Assembly: GCA_016284235.1 (NCBI GenBank)
Contig: JAEEOK010000094.1
Location: forward strand, 1 to 42,719
DNA from: Succinivibrionaceae bacterium
GTDB lineage: Bacteria > Pseudomonadota > Gammaproteobacteria > Enterobacterales > Succinivibrionaceae
Direction: 5' to 3'
DNA: 42,719 nucleotides
Part shown: piece by piece, positions 1 through 9,104 of the stretch
How the letters are laid out: the number at the start of each line of letters is the position of its first letter
Numbering within the stretch: the first letter of the stretch is position 1
Position numbers and translations under genes: made by a program
The notes under the pieces: model-generated
What the model was told of the DNA's origin: nothing
The model's input: only the letters and a program-made list of their open reading frames with translations
Databases searched by the model: none

Positions 1-158
1 TTTGATTTTCTATTCCGTGATCTTTTTGTCACATTTTTATTTTGGATTTTGATCTTTAGCTCACATTTTCTGTTTTGTTCATCTTTACAGAACAATTATT
101 ACTCTAGGGAAGTTTTATCCAAGATATGGCTACCATTTAGCAAAATTGGTCATTTTAT

Positions 159-203
159 ATTCATGCGTAGGCCCTGCATTTTTTACATGGCCTACGCATG
201 AAT
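159..203. repeat. Perfect 15-bp inverted repeat (long hairpin)
   Basis: The left arm ATTCATGCGTAGGCC (159-173) is the exact reverse complement of 189-203, with a 15-nt loop between them. The arms are richer in G+C than the surrounding AT-rich DNA. The hairpin lies about 100 bases beyond the stop codon of the minus-strand rhodanese gene. No T-run follows either arm, so it is not a textbook intrinsic terminator. It could be a factor-assisted terminator, an mRNA-stabilising hairpin or a binding site. Nothing else was recognised in the first 299 bases. Confidence 0.7.
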
Positions 204-299
204 GTTCTATTTTATATAAAAAAACACTGTGTATTTTTTTGAACAATTTAAAACATTATGCTTACCGGGTATCATTTCCGATAATTTGCGAATGTTATA

Positions 300-617
300 T
301 TATCTGCCAAGTTTTTCCTTGGCGTTTTCAATTCCGCCTAAATTGGTGACGTTACTGAATCCGCTATTGTTCAGACTCTGTTTTGCTATTTCTGCTCTTT
401 TTCCAGATCTACAGTAAACATAGATTTCATCGGTGCTTTTAATCCCTTTATTTTCAGCTTCGGTAATAATGTTTTGGTATTCTATATTGAGTGCACCGCC
501 TATATGTTCACTTGCAAATTCTTCAGGGGTTCTAACATCAATCAAATATGTTTCCGCAAATGAAGGAACAGCAAACCCGAAGGTTATCAGTACAGTTAAA
601 ATTGTATTCTTAAACAT
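300..617 (-). CDS. Periplasmic rhodanese-like protein
   Basis: This is a 105-residue single-domain rhodanese (sulfurtransferase fold). Residues 1-21 form a signal peptide with a hydrophobic core ending PSFA, so the mature protein should be periplasmic. The domain starts with the usual YLIDVRTPEEF motif. The active-site loop CRSGKRA (residues 69-75) carries the catalytic cysteine that holds the persulfide. Size and layout resemble E. coli PspE, but no other phage-shock genes are nearby. The gene starts 8 bases inside the end of darP, which suggests co-expression with it. The physiological sulfur acceptor cannot be read from the sequence. Confidence 0.85.
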   Translation of the reverse strand: MFKNTILTVLITFGFAVPSFAETYLIDVRTPEEFASEHIGGALNIEYQNIITEAENKGIKSTDEIYVYCRSGKRAEIAKQSLNNSGFSNVTNLGGIENAKEKLGR

Positions 618-1158
618 TTTGATCTCCTAAGATGTTATCTCTTAAATATCTGAATAGTTCTTTACCGCTTGTTGGAGGCTTTCCTTCCTCCTTTTCTTTT
701 TTGGCCTTTTTTATAAGAGTCCGCAGCTTGTTTCTGTCTATGTCATTGTTTTCAGCAACTATCTGATCCAGTACCGTTTTGGAATTTTCTCCTAGCAGAC
801 CGTCGCGCATCTTTTCAAGACGATGGAAGGCCGCATTGCCTACAACTTTTTTATTTCTTATAGCATCAACTTCTGTTTTGATTTTATTAACAAATTCCAC
901 ATCCATATCTCTTAAGAGTCTTTCAATATGGAGCATCTGCCTTCTGTACGGCTCATGCTGGGTATTGTTGATTATTTTTCTTGCAAAAACAAGTTCGTTG
1001 CGAAATGTGTCATGATCAGTAAAATCAATTCTTTCAAATTCCGTTTCTGACAGTTTTGTTATTTCTACTCCCAGGGCGTGAAGTTCCTTCGATTCCCTCT
1101 TAAGCTGGCTTTTACTTATCCAGTCATCGTATTCATTTATGCGTTCTGTATCATACAT
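610..1158 (-). CDS. darP: Ribosome biogenesis factor DarP (YjgA/DUF615)
   Basis: The 182-residue product matches the YjgA/DUF615 family throughout. It has WISKSQLKRESKELHALG near the N-terminus, the conserved middle section VVGNAAFHRLEKMRDGLL, and the C-terminal LRTLIKKAKKEKEEGKPP followed by ELFRYLR. In E. coli this protein binds late 50S precursors and helps large-subunit maturation. The start codon shares one base with the stop of the upstream membrane-protein gene (TAATG), and the rhodanese gene overlaps its 3' end, so the three are probably one transcript. Length is normal for the family. Confidence 0.9.
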   Translation of the reverse strand: MYDTERINEYDDWISKSQLKRESKELHALGVEITKLSETEFERIDFTDHDTFRNELVFARKIINNTQHEPYRRQMLHIERLLRDMDVEFVNKIKTEVDAIRNKKVVGNAAFHRLEKMRDGLLGENSKTVLDQIVAENNDIDRNKLRTLIKKAKKEKEEGKPPTSGKELFRYLRDNILGDQNV

Positions 1159-1811
1159 TAGACTGTTTCCTTTTTTATCAGCGAAGTTTCAATATCTCTG
1201 TTTATTACTGATATAACTGACAGAAGCCACCAGAATCCTGCAAATATCAGTATGATAAGCACAGAGCATGTATAAACATTTACAGGAAAAAACCAAACGC
1301 TTCCGCTGGAGTAAATTTTAAGATCATCGGTGTAGACCAGTGAAGGATTCATCTTATTACTTTTGAATTTTATTACATTTCCAGCTACAGATTCTTGGTA
1401 CGTGTTTTCAATTTTAAATTTTGACATGTCATCAAGAACAGTTGATTGATTGTCACTCGATACTGTTATGTTGGAAATCTGAATCGTTTCTGTGTTTGGA
1501 GATAATTCAAATTTGATTTTAGAAATATTGCCTACCTTTACCAGCTGACATTTTATCAGTGATTCCTCCTCCATTCTGTTGACGTGGCATTCCTGCATAT
1601 TGTTTTTACTGAATTCGTCATAAATGCTAGAGGTGTAGTATATTTTTACGTTCTGTTCCTGAGGAAATTGCGCTTTCATTGAAATTTCTATAGGGGTGTA
1701 GTCAACAATTGCTGATCTAAGTGTGTAGCAGATACCGCAGATTATGACCACAACGGCTATACAGCCGACAAGTCGCAGAATATAACTTTTTATTTTATTA
1801 AAGGATATCAT
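1158..1811 (-). CDS. Hypothetical membrane protein with periplasmic domain
   Basis: The 217-residue protein is not recognised. A hydrophobic helix at about residues 13-32 and another at about 176-200 flank a polar stretch of roughly 140 residues. With basic residues before the first helix and after the second, the middle part probably faces the periplasm. That part is rich in predicted beta strands and has two cysteines (in ECHV and KCQL) that could form a disulfide. It is the first gene of the apparent membrane protein-darP-rhodanese transcript. Its stop overlaps the darP start by one base. No catalytic motif is visible. Confidence 0.6.
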   Translation of the reverse strand: MISFNKIKSYILRLVGCIAVVVIICGICYTLRSAIVDYTPIEISMKAQFPQEQNVKIYYTSSIYDEFSKNNMQECHVNRMEEESLIKCQLVKVGNISKIKFELSPNTETIQISNITVSSDNQSTVLDDMSKFKIENTYQESVAGNVIKFKSNKMNPSLVYTDDLKIYSSGSVWFFPVNVYTCSVLIILIFAGFWWLLSVISVINRDIETSLIKKETV

Positions 1812-2008
1812 CAGTTAATTTTCTCGGTTATGGATAGTTGCTACTGTGGTGCTTCAAAATCAAATCGATATTGTCTTGATGGAGAATCTTTATTGACTTG
1901 AATCAGTTAATTTTAACATAGAAATTCTCTTTAAGCATTTGTCAGAAAATTTGTATCTCTCTTGTTTACTGAACAAAAATGGAAAAAACATATTTTTAGT
2001 CGGGCTGC

Positions 2009-2043
2009 AAAAAAAAGCGACGGTCTTCTTTAGAACGTCGCTT
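2009..2043 (-). terminator. Intrinsic terminator of dcuB
   Basis: Read on the minus strand, AAGCGACG (2043-2036) pairs with CGTCGCTT (2022-2015). The loop is 13 nt and the stem runs directly into a run of eight T (2016-2009). It lies about 25 bases after the dcuB stop codon. Confidence 0.9.
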
Positions 2044-2068
2044 AAGATTTGCTGCTTTGTTACAGTTG

Positions 2069-3409
2069 TCAATTAGCCAGTGTCAGTTCGGCTATGCCGA
2101 GGCCTACCAGGCAGGCAACTATAACACCGATAAGACCAGGCACCATGAATGAATGGTTGAAGTACCATTTACCTATTTTTGTAGTTCCCGATGTGTCGAA
2201 ATTCACTGTTGCTATATCTGAAGGGTAGTTTGGAATGAAGAAGTACGCATAGGTTGCAGGCATAAGACCAATGACTGTCTGAGGAGGAAGACCGAGTCCC
2301 GCTGCCAGCGGAAGCAGAATCTTTGCCGTGGCAGCCTGCGAGTTTACAACTACTGATACAGCGAACAGAGCAAAGGCGAAGGTCCAGGGATAATCCGTGA
2401 CCATTCCCTTTACAGCTGTTTCAAATGTCGGCATTGCATATTTGAAGTATGTGTCAGACATCCATGCAATACCGAAAATTGCAATGCATGCCGTCATGCC
2501 AGACTTGAATACAACACCCTTAGGAACAGCGGCTACTGATGTCTTTGATACAATCATGACCAAAGCACCGAATGCAAGCATTATCATTTGAATTATCACG
2601 CCCATGGAAATAGGCTTTGCTCCTTCTCCTATAGTACGTATTGAAGGGAATGCTGCTATTATCACTATGGTCACAATGGAAACCAAAAAAAGAAGGACAG
2701 ATAATTTTGCACCGAACGGCAGAGTTTCATTAAGTGTTGTTTTTGAGGTTGCGAAAATTTGAGCCTGAAATTCCGGATTTTTCATTTTTTCCTGAAATTC
2801 CGGATCTTCATCAAGATCTTTTCCTCGGAAATTGGAGTAGATTGATAAAGCTATAACACCGAGCAGGGTTGCAGGGATTGTAACAGTCAGTATTCCCATA
2901 AGACTGAGATTTTCGAGTCCTGGAATCTGCAGCACATCCTTTCCCAAATAACATGCCGTAACAGCAGATATTGGTGAACCGGTCAGAGCAAGTTGTGAAG
3001 CAACAGAGGCTGCAGCCATAGGACGCTCGGGGCGGATTTTGTTCTTAAGGGCAATATCTCCGATTATAGGCATGATGGTATAAACAGCATGTCCGGTGCC
3101 GAGCATTACACTTAGTGTATAAGTTACCAGCGGACCGAGAAAAGTGATTCTTTTCGGATGTTTTCGGAGTATTTTTTCCGCAATTTGCAACATGAATTTA
3201 AGCCCGCCTGCAGCTTCAAGTACGGCAGCACATCCTACCACCGCAATGATTATTAACATTACATCGACGGGAGGACTTCCCGGAGGCATACGCAGGACAA
3301 ACACCTCTATTACAAGACCAATTCCTGATACTAGACCAAGACCTATTCCTCCGTACCGGCTGCCTATGTACAGTATCAGGAGCATAAATATAAATTCTGC
3401 TATCAGCAT
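2069..3409 (-). CDS. dcuB: Anaerobic C4-dicarboxylate transporter, DcuA/DcuB family
   Basis: This 446-residue polytopic inner-membrane protein exchanges or takes up fumarate, malate, aspartate and succinate during anaerobic growth. The family signature is clear: PPVDVMLIIIAVVGCAAVLEA, AGGLKFMLQIAEKILR, LSVMLGTGHAVYT and NKIRPERPMAAASVASQ. The GTGH(A)VYT and PPVDVM segments are closer to E. coli DcuB (fumarate/succinate antiport) than to DcuA. Length equals that of DcuB. A strong Shine-Dalgarno (AAGGAGAAAATATG) fixes the start. It has its own terminator and a possible FNR-type site upstream, so it looks monocistronic. It fits an organism that respires fumarate or excretes succinate. Confidence 0.92.
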   Translation of the reverse strand: MLIAEFIFMLLILYIGSRYGGIGLGLVSGIGLVIEVFVLRMPPGSPPVDVMLIIIAVVGCAAVLEAAGGLKFMLQIAEKILRKHPKRITFLGPLVTYTLSVMLGTGHAVYTIMPIIGDIALKNKIRPERPMAAASVASQLALTGSPISAVTACYLGKDVLQIPGLENLSLMGILTVTIPATLLGVIALSIYSNFRGKDLDEDPEFQEKMKNPEFQAQIFATSKTTLNETLPFGAKLSVLLFLVSIVTIVIIAAFPSIRTIGEGAKPISMGVIIQMIMLAFGALVMIVSKTSVAAVPKGVVFKSGMTACIAIFGIAWMSDTYFKYAMPTFETAVKGMVTDYPWTFAFALFAVSVVVNSQAATAKILLPLAAGLGLPPQTVIGLMPATYAYFFIPNYPSDIATVNFDTSGTTKIGKWYFNHSFMVPGLIGVIVACLVGLGIAELTLAN

Positions 3410-3544
3410 ATTTTCTCCTTTTGTATGAGTAATCTTCTTAGCTGTTGCAGATACCGAAACTGAGTTTCCTTTTGCATAAATCTGGTAGCTGAAAAGTATC
3501 GGGTTCTTCCTGGAAGATTACAAGTGTGAGATTTCAGATATCGA

Positions 3545-3558
3545 TTGATGACGATAAA
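3545..3558 (-). promoter_or_regulatory. Candidate FNR-like operator upstream of dcuB
   Basis: TTGAT-GACG-ATAAA matches the FNR consensus TTGATnnnnATCAA at nine of ten defined positions. It lies about 135 bases upstream of the dcuB start, and dcuB is strongly FNR-activated in E. coli. The -35/-10 boxes could not be fixed, so the distance to the transcription start is unknown. Half-site matches are common in AT-rich DNA. Confidence 0.35.
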
Positions 3559-3660
3559 TGATTTCATCGTTACATATCAGCCATATTCTAGACCTTTCGA
3601 TCCAAAAAAATTTTGCTTTGGTGCAAAGTACTGACAGATTTGGTTGACAGGAATCGGGAA

Positions 3661-3696
3661 ATAAGCACCCTTCGGCATAAAAAGCAGGGTGCTTAT
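3661..3696 (-). terminator. Hairpin downstream of the aminotransferase gene
   Basis: An 11-bp perfect stem (ATAAGCACCCT with AGGGTGCTTAT) around a 14-nt loop lies 20 bases past the stop codon of the minus-strand aminotransferase gene. The T-rich tract after it on that strand is short (TTATTTCCC), so termination may be partial or need Rho. Confidence 0.6.
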
Positions 3697-3715
3697 GTAA
3701 TAAAGCGTTATAATT

Positions 3716-4906
3716 TTACAGTTTGTATTCCGCGGCAAGTTTTGCAAAAGCTTTCATTGATCGTTTGATCATATCAGTGCTGACGCAGTAGGCGATGCGA
3801 ACATAGCCCGGGCATCCGAAGTCATCCGCAGGAACAAGAAGCAGATCGTATTTCTGAGCTTTCGTGCAGAAAGCATTTGTATCGGGCTCACTTGTTTTCA
3901 TAAACAGATAAAAGGCTCCGTCCGGGTATACGCAGCTAAAACCCAGAGATGTAAGTCCGTTGTAGAGAAGATCCCTGTTTTTGGCATATACACTAAGATC
4001 TGATGTTAGTCCTGCCGTATGTGTAATAAGTTTTTGGAAGAGACTAGGTGCGCAGATGAATCCCAGTGCCCTTCCTGCTCCGCATACCGCAGCATACATT
4101 TTTTTCCATTCGTTCATTTCATTGGAAACAAGAATATATCCGATACGCTCGCCAGGAAGAGACAGTGATTTGCTGTATGAGTAGCAGACAATAGTGTTTT
4201 TATAGTATTTGGTTACAAAGGGAGGAATTTTAGAGTCGTAGCTAATTTCCCGGTAAGGTTCATCAGAAATTATATAGATTTCTCTTTTATACTCTTTTTC
4301 CTTTGCTTCCAAAAGAGAAGACAATCCTTTAATTGTTTCTTCAGAGTATATAACTCCGCTCGGGTTGTTCGGAGAATTTATGATTACAGCGGCAGTTTTA
4401 GGGGTTATTCTTTTTTCCAGTTCCGCCAAATCAATCTGAAAGTCAGGTTCTTTCGGCGGAACAACAATAAGTTTGCCGCCCTGTGATTCAACAAATACCC
4501 TATACTCTGTAAAGAATGGCGCAAATGTGATAAATTCATCCGCTTCAGGAGTTGTTATTGCTCTGATTGATATGGTCAGAGAAGCAGCAGCTCCGCATGT
4601 CATATATATGTTATCAGCTGAGAACGATGTATTGAACCGCTCATTCAGGTTGTCCGCAATGGCTTTTCTTACTCCCGGATCTCCCTGTGCGGAAGTATAT
4701 CCGTGTATGTTTGTAGGTTCCTCCTCCGACAGAATTCGGATAAGTGTATCTTTTACAATATCCGGTGATGGAACGCTTGGATTACCTATGCTGAAATCAA
4801 AGACGTTATCTTCTCCGATTTCTTTTTTTCTTTTTTTTCCGTATTCAAACAGTTCTCTTATGACTGAACGGTTTGAACCTAGTTTGAACATTTTTTCTGA
4901 AAACAT
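3716..4906 (-). CDS. Pyridoxal-phosphate aminotransferase, class I/II
   Basis: The product is a fold-type I PLP enzyme of about 396 residues in the aspartate/aromatic aminotransferase superfamily. Visible marks are VFDFSIGNPSVPSP near the N-terminus, the substrate-loop motif INSPNNPSG, the cofactor-binding aspartate in ISDEPYRE, the Schiff-base lysine in SYSKSLSLPGERIG, and a C-terminal VRIAYCV with the carboxylate-binding arginine. I chose the ATG at 4906. The longer frame to 4936 begins with TTG inside the ilvC terminator. The enzyme follows ilvC, which could suggest branched-chain amino acid metabolism, but the family is too broad to name the substrate, and a terminator separates the two genes. 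Confidence 0.85.
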   Translation of the reverse strand: MFSEKMFKLGSNRSVIRELFEYGKKRKKEIGEDNVFDFSIGNPSVPSPDIVKDTLIRILSEEEPTNIHGYTSAQGDPGVRKAIADNLNERFNTSFSADNIYMTCGAAASLTISIRAITTPEADEFITFAPFFTEYRVFVESQGGKLIVVPPKEPDFQIDLAELEKRITPKTAAVIINSPNNPSGVIYSEETIKGLSSLLEAKEKEYKREIYIISDEPYREISYDSKIPPFVTKYYKNTIVCYSYSKSLSLPGERIGYILVSNEMNEWKKMYAAVCGAGRALGFICAPSLFQKLITHTAGLTSDLSVYAKNRDLLYNGLTSLGFSCVYPDGAFYLFMKTSEPDTNAFCTKAQKYDLLLVPADDFGCPGYVRIAYCVSTDMIKRSMKAFAKLAAEYKL

Positions 4907-4934
4907 AATAACAGTCCATTCGTAGTCTTTATGC

Positions 4935-4963
4935 AAAAAAGCTCCAGTATATCCGGAGCTTTC
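4935..4963 (-). terminator. Intrinsic terminator of ilvC
   Basis: On the minus strand AAAGCTCC pairs with GGAGCTTT around a short loop, followed by six T (4940-4935). It lies about 28 bases after the ilvC stop and just before the aminotransferase start. Confidence 0.9.
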
Positions 4964-4990
4964 TACTATATGTCTTTATATTATATGAGA

Positions 4991-6478
4991 TTATTTGGAA
5001 CCGCCAACGGCAATTCTCTTCATATCAGTCATATATCCGCGAAGCTTCTTGCCGACAACCTCGATTGGATGATTTCTGATTGCTGCATTAACTTCAACAA
5101 GAGTTTCGTTATCAACAGGTGCGTTAGGCTCTTTCAGACCGCCACCGATGTCTTCGAGGGTAATCTTTTTCATGAAATCCTTTAAGAGAGGAACGCATTT
5201 GTTGGAGAACAGATAGTTGCCGTATTCCGCAGTGTCGGAAATTACAACGTTCATTTCATACAGACGCTTACGTGCGATGGTGTTTTCAATCAGCGGCAGC
5301 TCGTGAAGTGACTCGTAGTATGCTGATTCTGGCTTGATTCCTGATGTTGTCATGGTTTCAAAAGCAAGTTCAACGCCCGCAGCTGCCATGGCAACCATTA
5401 AGATACCCTTGTCAAAATACTCCTGCTCGGTGATTGTATCTGATGTGCATTCGGCCTTTTCAAAAGCGGTTTCACCAGTGGCTTTTCTCCAGCCGAGAAG
5501 ATCCGGATCTCCTTTTGCCCAGTCCTCCATCATGGTGCTTGAGAACTTGCCGCTCATGATATTGTCCATGTGCTCCTGATAGAGCGGACGCATTATTTTC
5601 TTTAATTCTTCAGCAAGATAGAAAGCTTTGATCTTTGCCGGATTTGACAGCCTGTCCATCATATTGGTCACACCACCGAACTTCAGAGCCTCACCCTGTG
5701 TTTCCCAACCGAACTGAAGCAGCTTGCATGCATAGGAAGGATCTACGCCGAGTTCAACCATTTTATCAAAGCAGAGTAGAGATGCAGTCTGAAGCATACC
5801 GCAGAGAATTGTCTGTTCTCCCATAAGATCAGATTTAACTTCTGCAACGAATGAAGATTCAAGGACACCAGCCTTGTGACCGCCGGTAGCAGCACACCAT
5901 GCCTTGGCGATAGCCATACCTTCGCCCTTAGGATCATTTGCCGGATGTACAGCAATAAGAGTTGGAACACCAAAACCGCGCTGATATTCGTGACGAACTT
6001 CTGTGCCAGGGCATTTTGGAGCTGACATTACTACGGTGATATCAGGACGGATCTGCTGACCTACTTCCACAATGTTGAAACCGTGGGAATAACCGAGGGC
6101 TGCACCTTCCTTCATGAGAGGCATGACAGCTTCAACTACCTTGGAGTGCTGTTTATCCGGAGTCAGGTTGATAACCAAATCTGCTGTCGGGATCAGTTCC
6201 TCATAGGTGCCAACTTTGAAACCGTTTTCTGTTGCCTGAACGTAAGACTTTCTCTTCTGATCAATGGCTTCCTTACGAAGAGCGTATGATACATCAAGAC
6301 CGGAATCACGCATATTCAAGCCCTGGTTCAGACCCTGAGCACCGCATCCGACTATAACGATTTTTTTACCCTTCAAGAAATTGCAACCATCGGTAAATTC
6401 ATCACGTGACATGAAACGACAACGGCCTAACTGATCGAGCTGATTGTGAAGGCTTAATGTATTGAAATAATTAGCCAT
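4991..6478 (-). CDS. ilvC: Ketol-acid reductoisomerase (NADP+), class II
   Basis: IlvC converts acetolactate or acetohydroxybutyrate to the dihydroxy acids of valine and isoleucine synthesis, using Mg2+ and NADPH. The 495-residue protein is close to E. coli IlvC (491) from [18 protein letters not shown] onward. It has the Rossmann motif [10 protein letters not shown], the phosphate-binding RKEAI loop, the catalytic segment [19 protein letters not shown] with its metal-binding acids, and a duplicated C-terminal domain (ELAFETM, then ESLHELPLI). This long class II form is typical of enterics and relatives. AGGAG six bases before the ATG supports the start. No ilv or leu genes adjoin it. Confidence 0.97.
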   Translation of the reverse strand: MANYFNTLSLHNQLDQLGRCRFMSRDEFTDGCNFLKGKKIVIVGCGAQGLNQGLNMRDSGLDVSYALRKEAIDQKRKSYVQATENGFKVGTYEELIPTADLVINLTPDKQHSKVVEAVMPLMKEGAALGYSHGFNIVEVGQQIRPDITVVMSAPKCPGTEVRHEYQRGFGVPTLIAVHPANDPKGEGMAIAKAWCAATGGHKAGVLESSFVAEVKSDLMGEQTILCGMLQTASLLCFDKMVELGVDPSYACKLLQFGWETQGEALKFGGVTNMMDRLSNPAKIKAFYLAEELKKIMRPLYQEHMDNIMSGKFSSTMMEDWAKGDPDLLGWRKATGETAFEKAECTSDTITEQEYFDKGILMVAMAAAGVELAFETMTTSGIKPESAYYESLHELPLIENTIARKRLYEMNVVISDTAEYGNYLFSNKCVPLLKDFMKKITLEDIGGGLKEPNAPVDNETLVEVNAAIRNHPIEVVGKKLRGYMTDMKRIAVGGSK

Positions 6479-6832
6479 TAAAAACTCCTGAAAATTCTTA
6501 AAGTTTATATGAATCTTGTGCTACAACCTCAGTGGCAAAGATTTTTCTGTACAGCTTAAAAAAGTTTCTGTATGAAAATCCCCTGATTTTGGGTGTTTGC
6601 TTTAACTGAGGGCAACAGATTTCCTAGTATGTTCGTTTTCATACCGAATACACTTGCCGTAAATTTTATCATATTGAGACTTCATATTTAATTTAATTTG
6701 TTTTAATAGTGGGGAAAATGGATGAAGACGGCACAAGCTCACTTTGTTTCGGGTTTTTACAAAACGAACATGAAAAATGATAAAATAAAGCAACGGTTAA
6801 TTTGGTTTTTCTTTTAGAAATTTGGACATTTT
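6479..6832. other. Divergent intergenic region between ilvC and pgi
   Basis: These 354 bases separate two divergently transcribed genes and must hold both promoters. A plausible pgi promoter is listed separately. No attenuator, riboswitch or leader peptide rich in branched-chain residues was found on the ilvC side. A 63-codon minus-strand frame at 6602-6793 lacks a ribosome site and any recognisable features. Confidence 0.5.
6756..6786 (+). promoter_or_regulatory. Candidate sigma-70 promoter of pgi
   Basis: TTTACA at 6756-6761 could be a -35 box. Downstream, either TGATAA (6778-6783, spacer 16) or TAAAAT (6781-6786, spacer 19) could serve as the -10. The site lies about 45 bases before the pgi start. 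Neither combination is ideal. Confidence 0.35.
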
Positions 6833-8482
6833 ATGCAAAATATCAATCCTACAACAACTAATGCGTGGAAGGCTCTTCAGGAGCATTTCAATAAGAATAA
6901 GAATCGTACTATCAAGGAGCTGTTTTCAAGGGATCCTCAGCGTTTCAACAAGTTTTCTGTAACTTTCCCTCAGGAAGATATCTTGGTTGATTATTCAAAG
7001 AACATTGTTGATGAAGAAACCATGAAGTTGCTGTTTGATTTGGCTAAAGAGACCAAATTGAACGAGGCTATTGATTCAATGTTCTCCGGAGAAAAAATCA
7101 ATCGTACAGAAAATCGTGCGGTTTTGCATACAGCATTGCGTAACAGATCAAAACGAGAGATTTTGGTTGATGGCAAAAACGTCATGGATGACGTTAATGC
7201 AGTTTTGCAGAAAATGAAAGGTTTCTGTGAAAAGGTTATAGGCGGTGAATGGAAGGGCTATACCGGAAAACAGATTGAAACCGTAGTGAATATAGGCATC
7301 GGTGGTTCTGATTTAGGTCCAGTGATGATGTCCGAGGCTCTCCGCCCGTATAAGAATCGTCTTACTTCATACTTTGTTTCAAATATTGACGGTACCCATA
7401 TCTGTGAGACCCTGAAGAAGTGCGATCCGGAAACAACCATATTCCTTATTGCTTCAAAGACATTTACAACTCAGGAAACAATGACCAATGCTCATACCGC
7501 AAGAGACTGGTTCCTGAAGTCTGCACAGGATCCAGCAAATATTGCCAAGCACTTTGTTGCATTGTCAACCAATGCCGAAGGTGTGGCAGCATTTGGTATC
7601 GACACCAATAACATGTTTGAATTCTGGGACTGGGTCGGAGGTCGCTACTCATCATGGTCTGCCATCGGCCTTTCTATTGCTCTTTCCATTGGCTTTGACA
7701 ATTTTGAAGAACTTCTGTCCGGTGCATTTGATATGGATGTTCATTTCTCGACAGCAAAGTTTGAGAACAATATCCCTGTTATCCTTGCGCTCATCGGTAT
7801 ATGGTACAACAATTTCTACGGTTTTGAATCTGAAGCCATTCTCCCTTATGATCAGTACATGCACAGATTCCCTGCATATTTCCAGCAGGGCAATATGGAA
7901 TCTAACGGCAAGTATGTGGATCGTAATGGCAAGGTTGTTAATTATCAGACCGGTCCTATTATTTGGGGTGAACCTGGTACTAACGGACAGCACGCCTTTT
8001 ATCAGCTGATTCATCAGGGAACCAAGATTATTCCTTGCGATTTCCTTGCTCCAGCCCAGTCACATAATCCGGTCGGTGATCATCATCAGAAACTTCTGGC
8101 CAATTTCTTCGCTCAGACTGAAGCGTTAGCTTTCGGAAAGACAAAGGAGCAGGTTGAGCAGGAATTTCTTGCAAAAGGCAAGACTCTGGAGGAGGTCGCA
8201 AATCTTGTTCCTTTCAAAATTTTTGAAGGCAACCGCCCAACAAATTCCATACTGTTTAAGAAACTTACGCCTCGAACTCTTGGTGCTCTTGTTGCAATGT
8301 ATGAACATAAGATTTTTGTTCAGGGTGCTATATGGAATATATTCAGTTTTGATCAGTGGGGTGTGGAACTCGGAAAGCAGCTTGCAGGAAAAATTCTTAA
8401 GGAACTGCAGGATGATTCTGCTGTTCAGACACATGATTCATCCACTAATGGTTTGATTAATGCATGGAAGGCAATGAAATAA
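6833..8482 (+). CDS. pgi: Glucose-6-phosphate isomerase
   Basis: The enzyme interconverts glucose-6-phosphate and fructose-6-phosphate in the cytoplasm. The 549-residue product has the same length as E. coli Pgi and the same architecture. It starts with [16 protein letters not shown] and contains the sugar-phosphate loop [28 protein letters not shown], the first family signature around [15 protein letters not shown], the catalytic glutamate and histidine regions [14 protein letters not shown], and the second signature [15 protein letters not shown]. It stands alone between divergent ilvC and a long downstream gap. The ribosome site is weak (TTTGGACATTTT before the ATG). Confidence 0.97.
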   Translation: MQNINPTTTNAWKALQEHFNKNKNRTIKELFSRDPQRFNKFSVTFPQEDILVDYSKNIVDEETMKLLFDLAKETKLNEAIDSMFSGEKINRTENRAVLHTALRNRSKREILVDGKNVMDDVNAVLQKMKGFCEKVIGGEWKGYTGKQIETVVNIGIGGSDLGPVMMSEALRPYKNRLTSYFVSNIDGTHICETLKKCDPETTIFLIASKTFTTQETMTNAHTARDWFLKSAQDPANIAKHFVALSTNAEGVAAFGIDTNNMFEFWDWVGGRYSSWSAIGLSIALSIGFDNFEELLSGAFDMDVHFSTAKFENNIPVILALIGIWYNNFYGFESEAILPYDQYMHRFPAYFQQGNMESNGKYVDRNGKVVNYQTGPIIWGEPGTNGQHAFYQLIHQGTKIIPCDFLAPAQSHNPVGDHHQKLLANFFAQTEALAFGKTKEQVEQEFLAKGKTLEEVANLVPFKIFEGNRPTNSILFKKLTPRTLGALVAMYEHKIFVQGAIWNIFSFDQWGVELGKQLAGKILKELQDDSAVQTHDSSTNGLINAWKAMK

Positions 8483-9104
8483 TCATCAGTTAAGTTGCTT
8501 CTTAGATTGCTAAGAAAAGTCATGTCTAGTATGCTCAAATATCGGAGATAAAGAGCTGTTAGGCATGATTTTTTTTGGTAATAGTGAAAAATTTTGCCAG
8601 AACCAGTGTTGTTTCGTTTCCTGTTCATTCTTTCGTAAAACGACTTTATTTTTCTTCTGCATGTTCATGAACTGTTAATTTGCATTGTTTCTTGTGTGAT
8701 ATCAAAATACTGCCGGACTGCCATGGATTGTTTGCAGGTGGTTCCGTAGAATCTCTTGCCGCATAGTTAAACAGAGCACTCTATCGTTATTTTTCCCCGG
8801 TTATGTTTAAATCCTCATTCAGGTTAAATCAAAACTAGGGATACTGAGATCAAAGTATTCTGTCATGGAAGTTAAAAAATTCCGTATTATAAGTCAGTAT
8901 TTTGGATTCTGAACAGAATTATAATCCCGTGTTTTTTATAGTATTTTTGGCTCATAAGGCTTGTATAGTTGATCGCTTCAACATTCTTGACAATCATTTT
9001 TTGGTAAAGTACGGTTGTTGTCAGCTTGTAATCAGAGTGTCTTGTGGTTAGATTGCTCTGACAGTTAAAGTATGAATTATGTTGTTTCTGTTAAGGTGAA
9101 TTTT
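8483..9104. other. Non-coding gap between pgi and the HDOD gene
   Basis: About 620 bases with no convincing gene on either strand. A small stem at 8499-8516 (TTCTTAG/CTAAGAA, 4-nt loop) follows pgi but has no T-run. A TATAAT at 8920-8925 could be the -10 box of the HDOD gene but lacks a good -35 partner. No tRNA-like or riboswitch-like fold was recognised. Confidence 0.5.

Noticed and set aside
1890-2072. 60-codon minus-strand frame after dcuB
   Set aside because: It contains the dcuB terminator hairpin, has no ribosome site and no recognisable motif.
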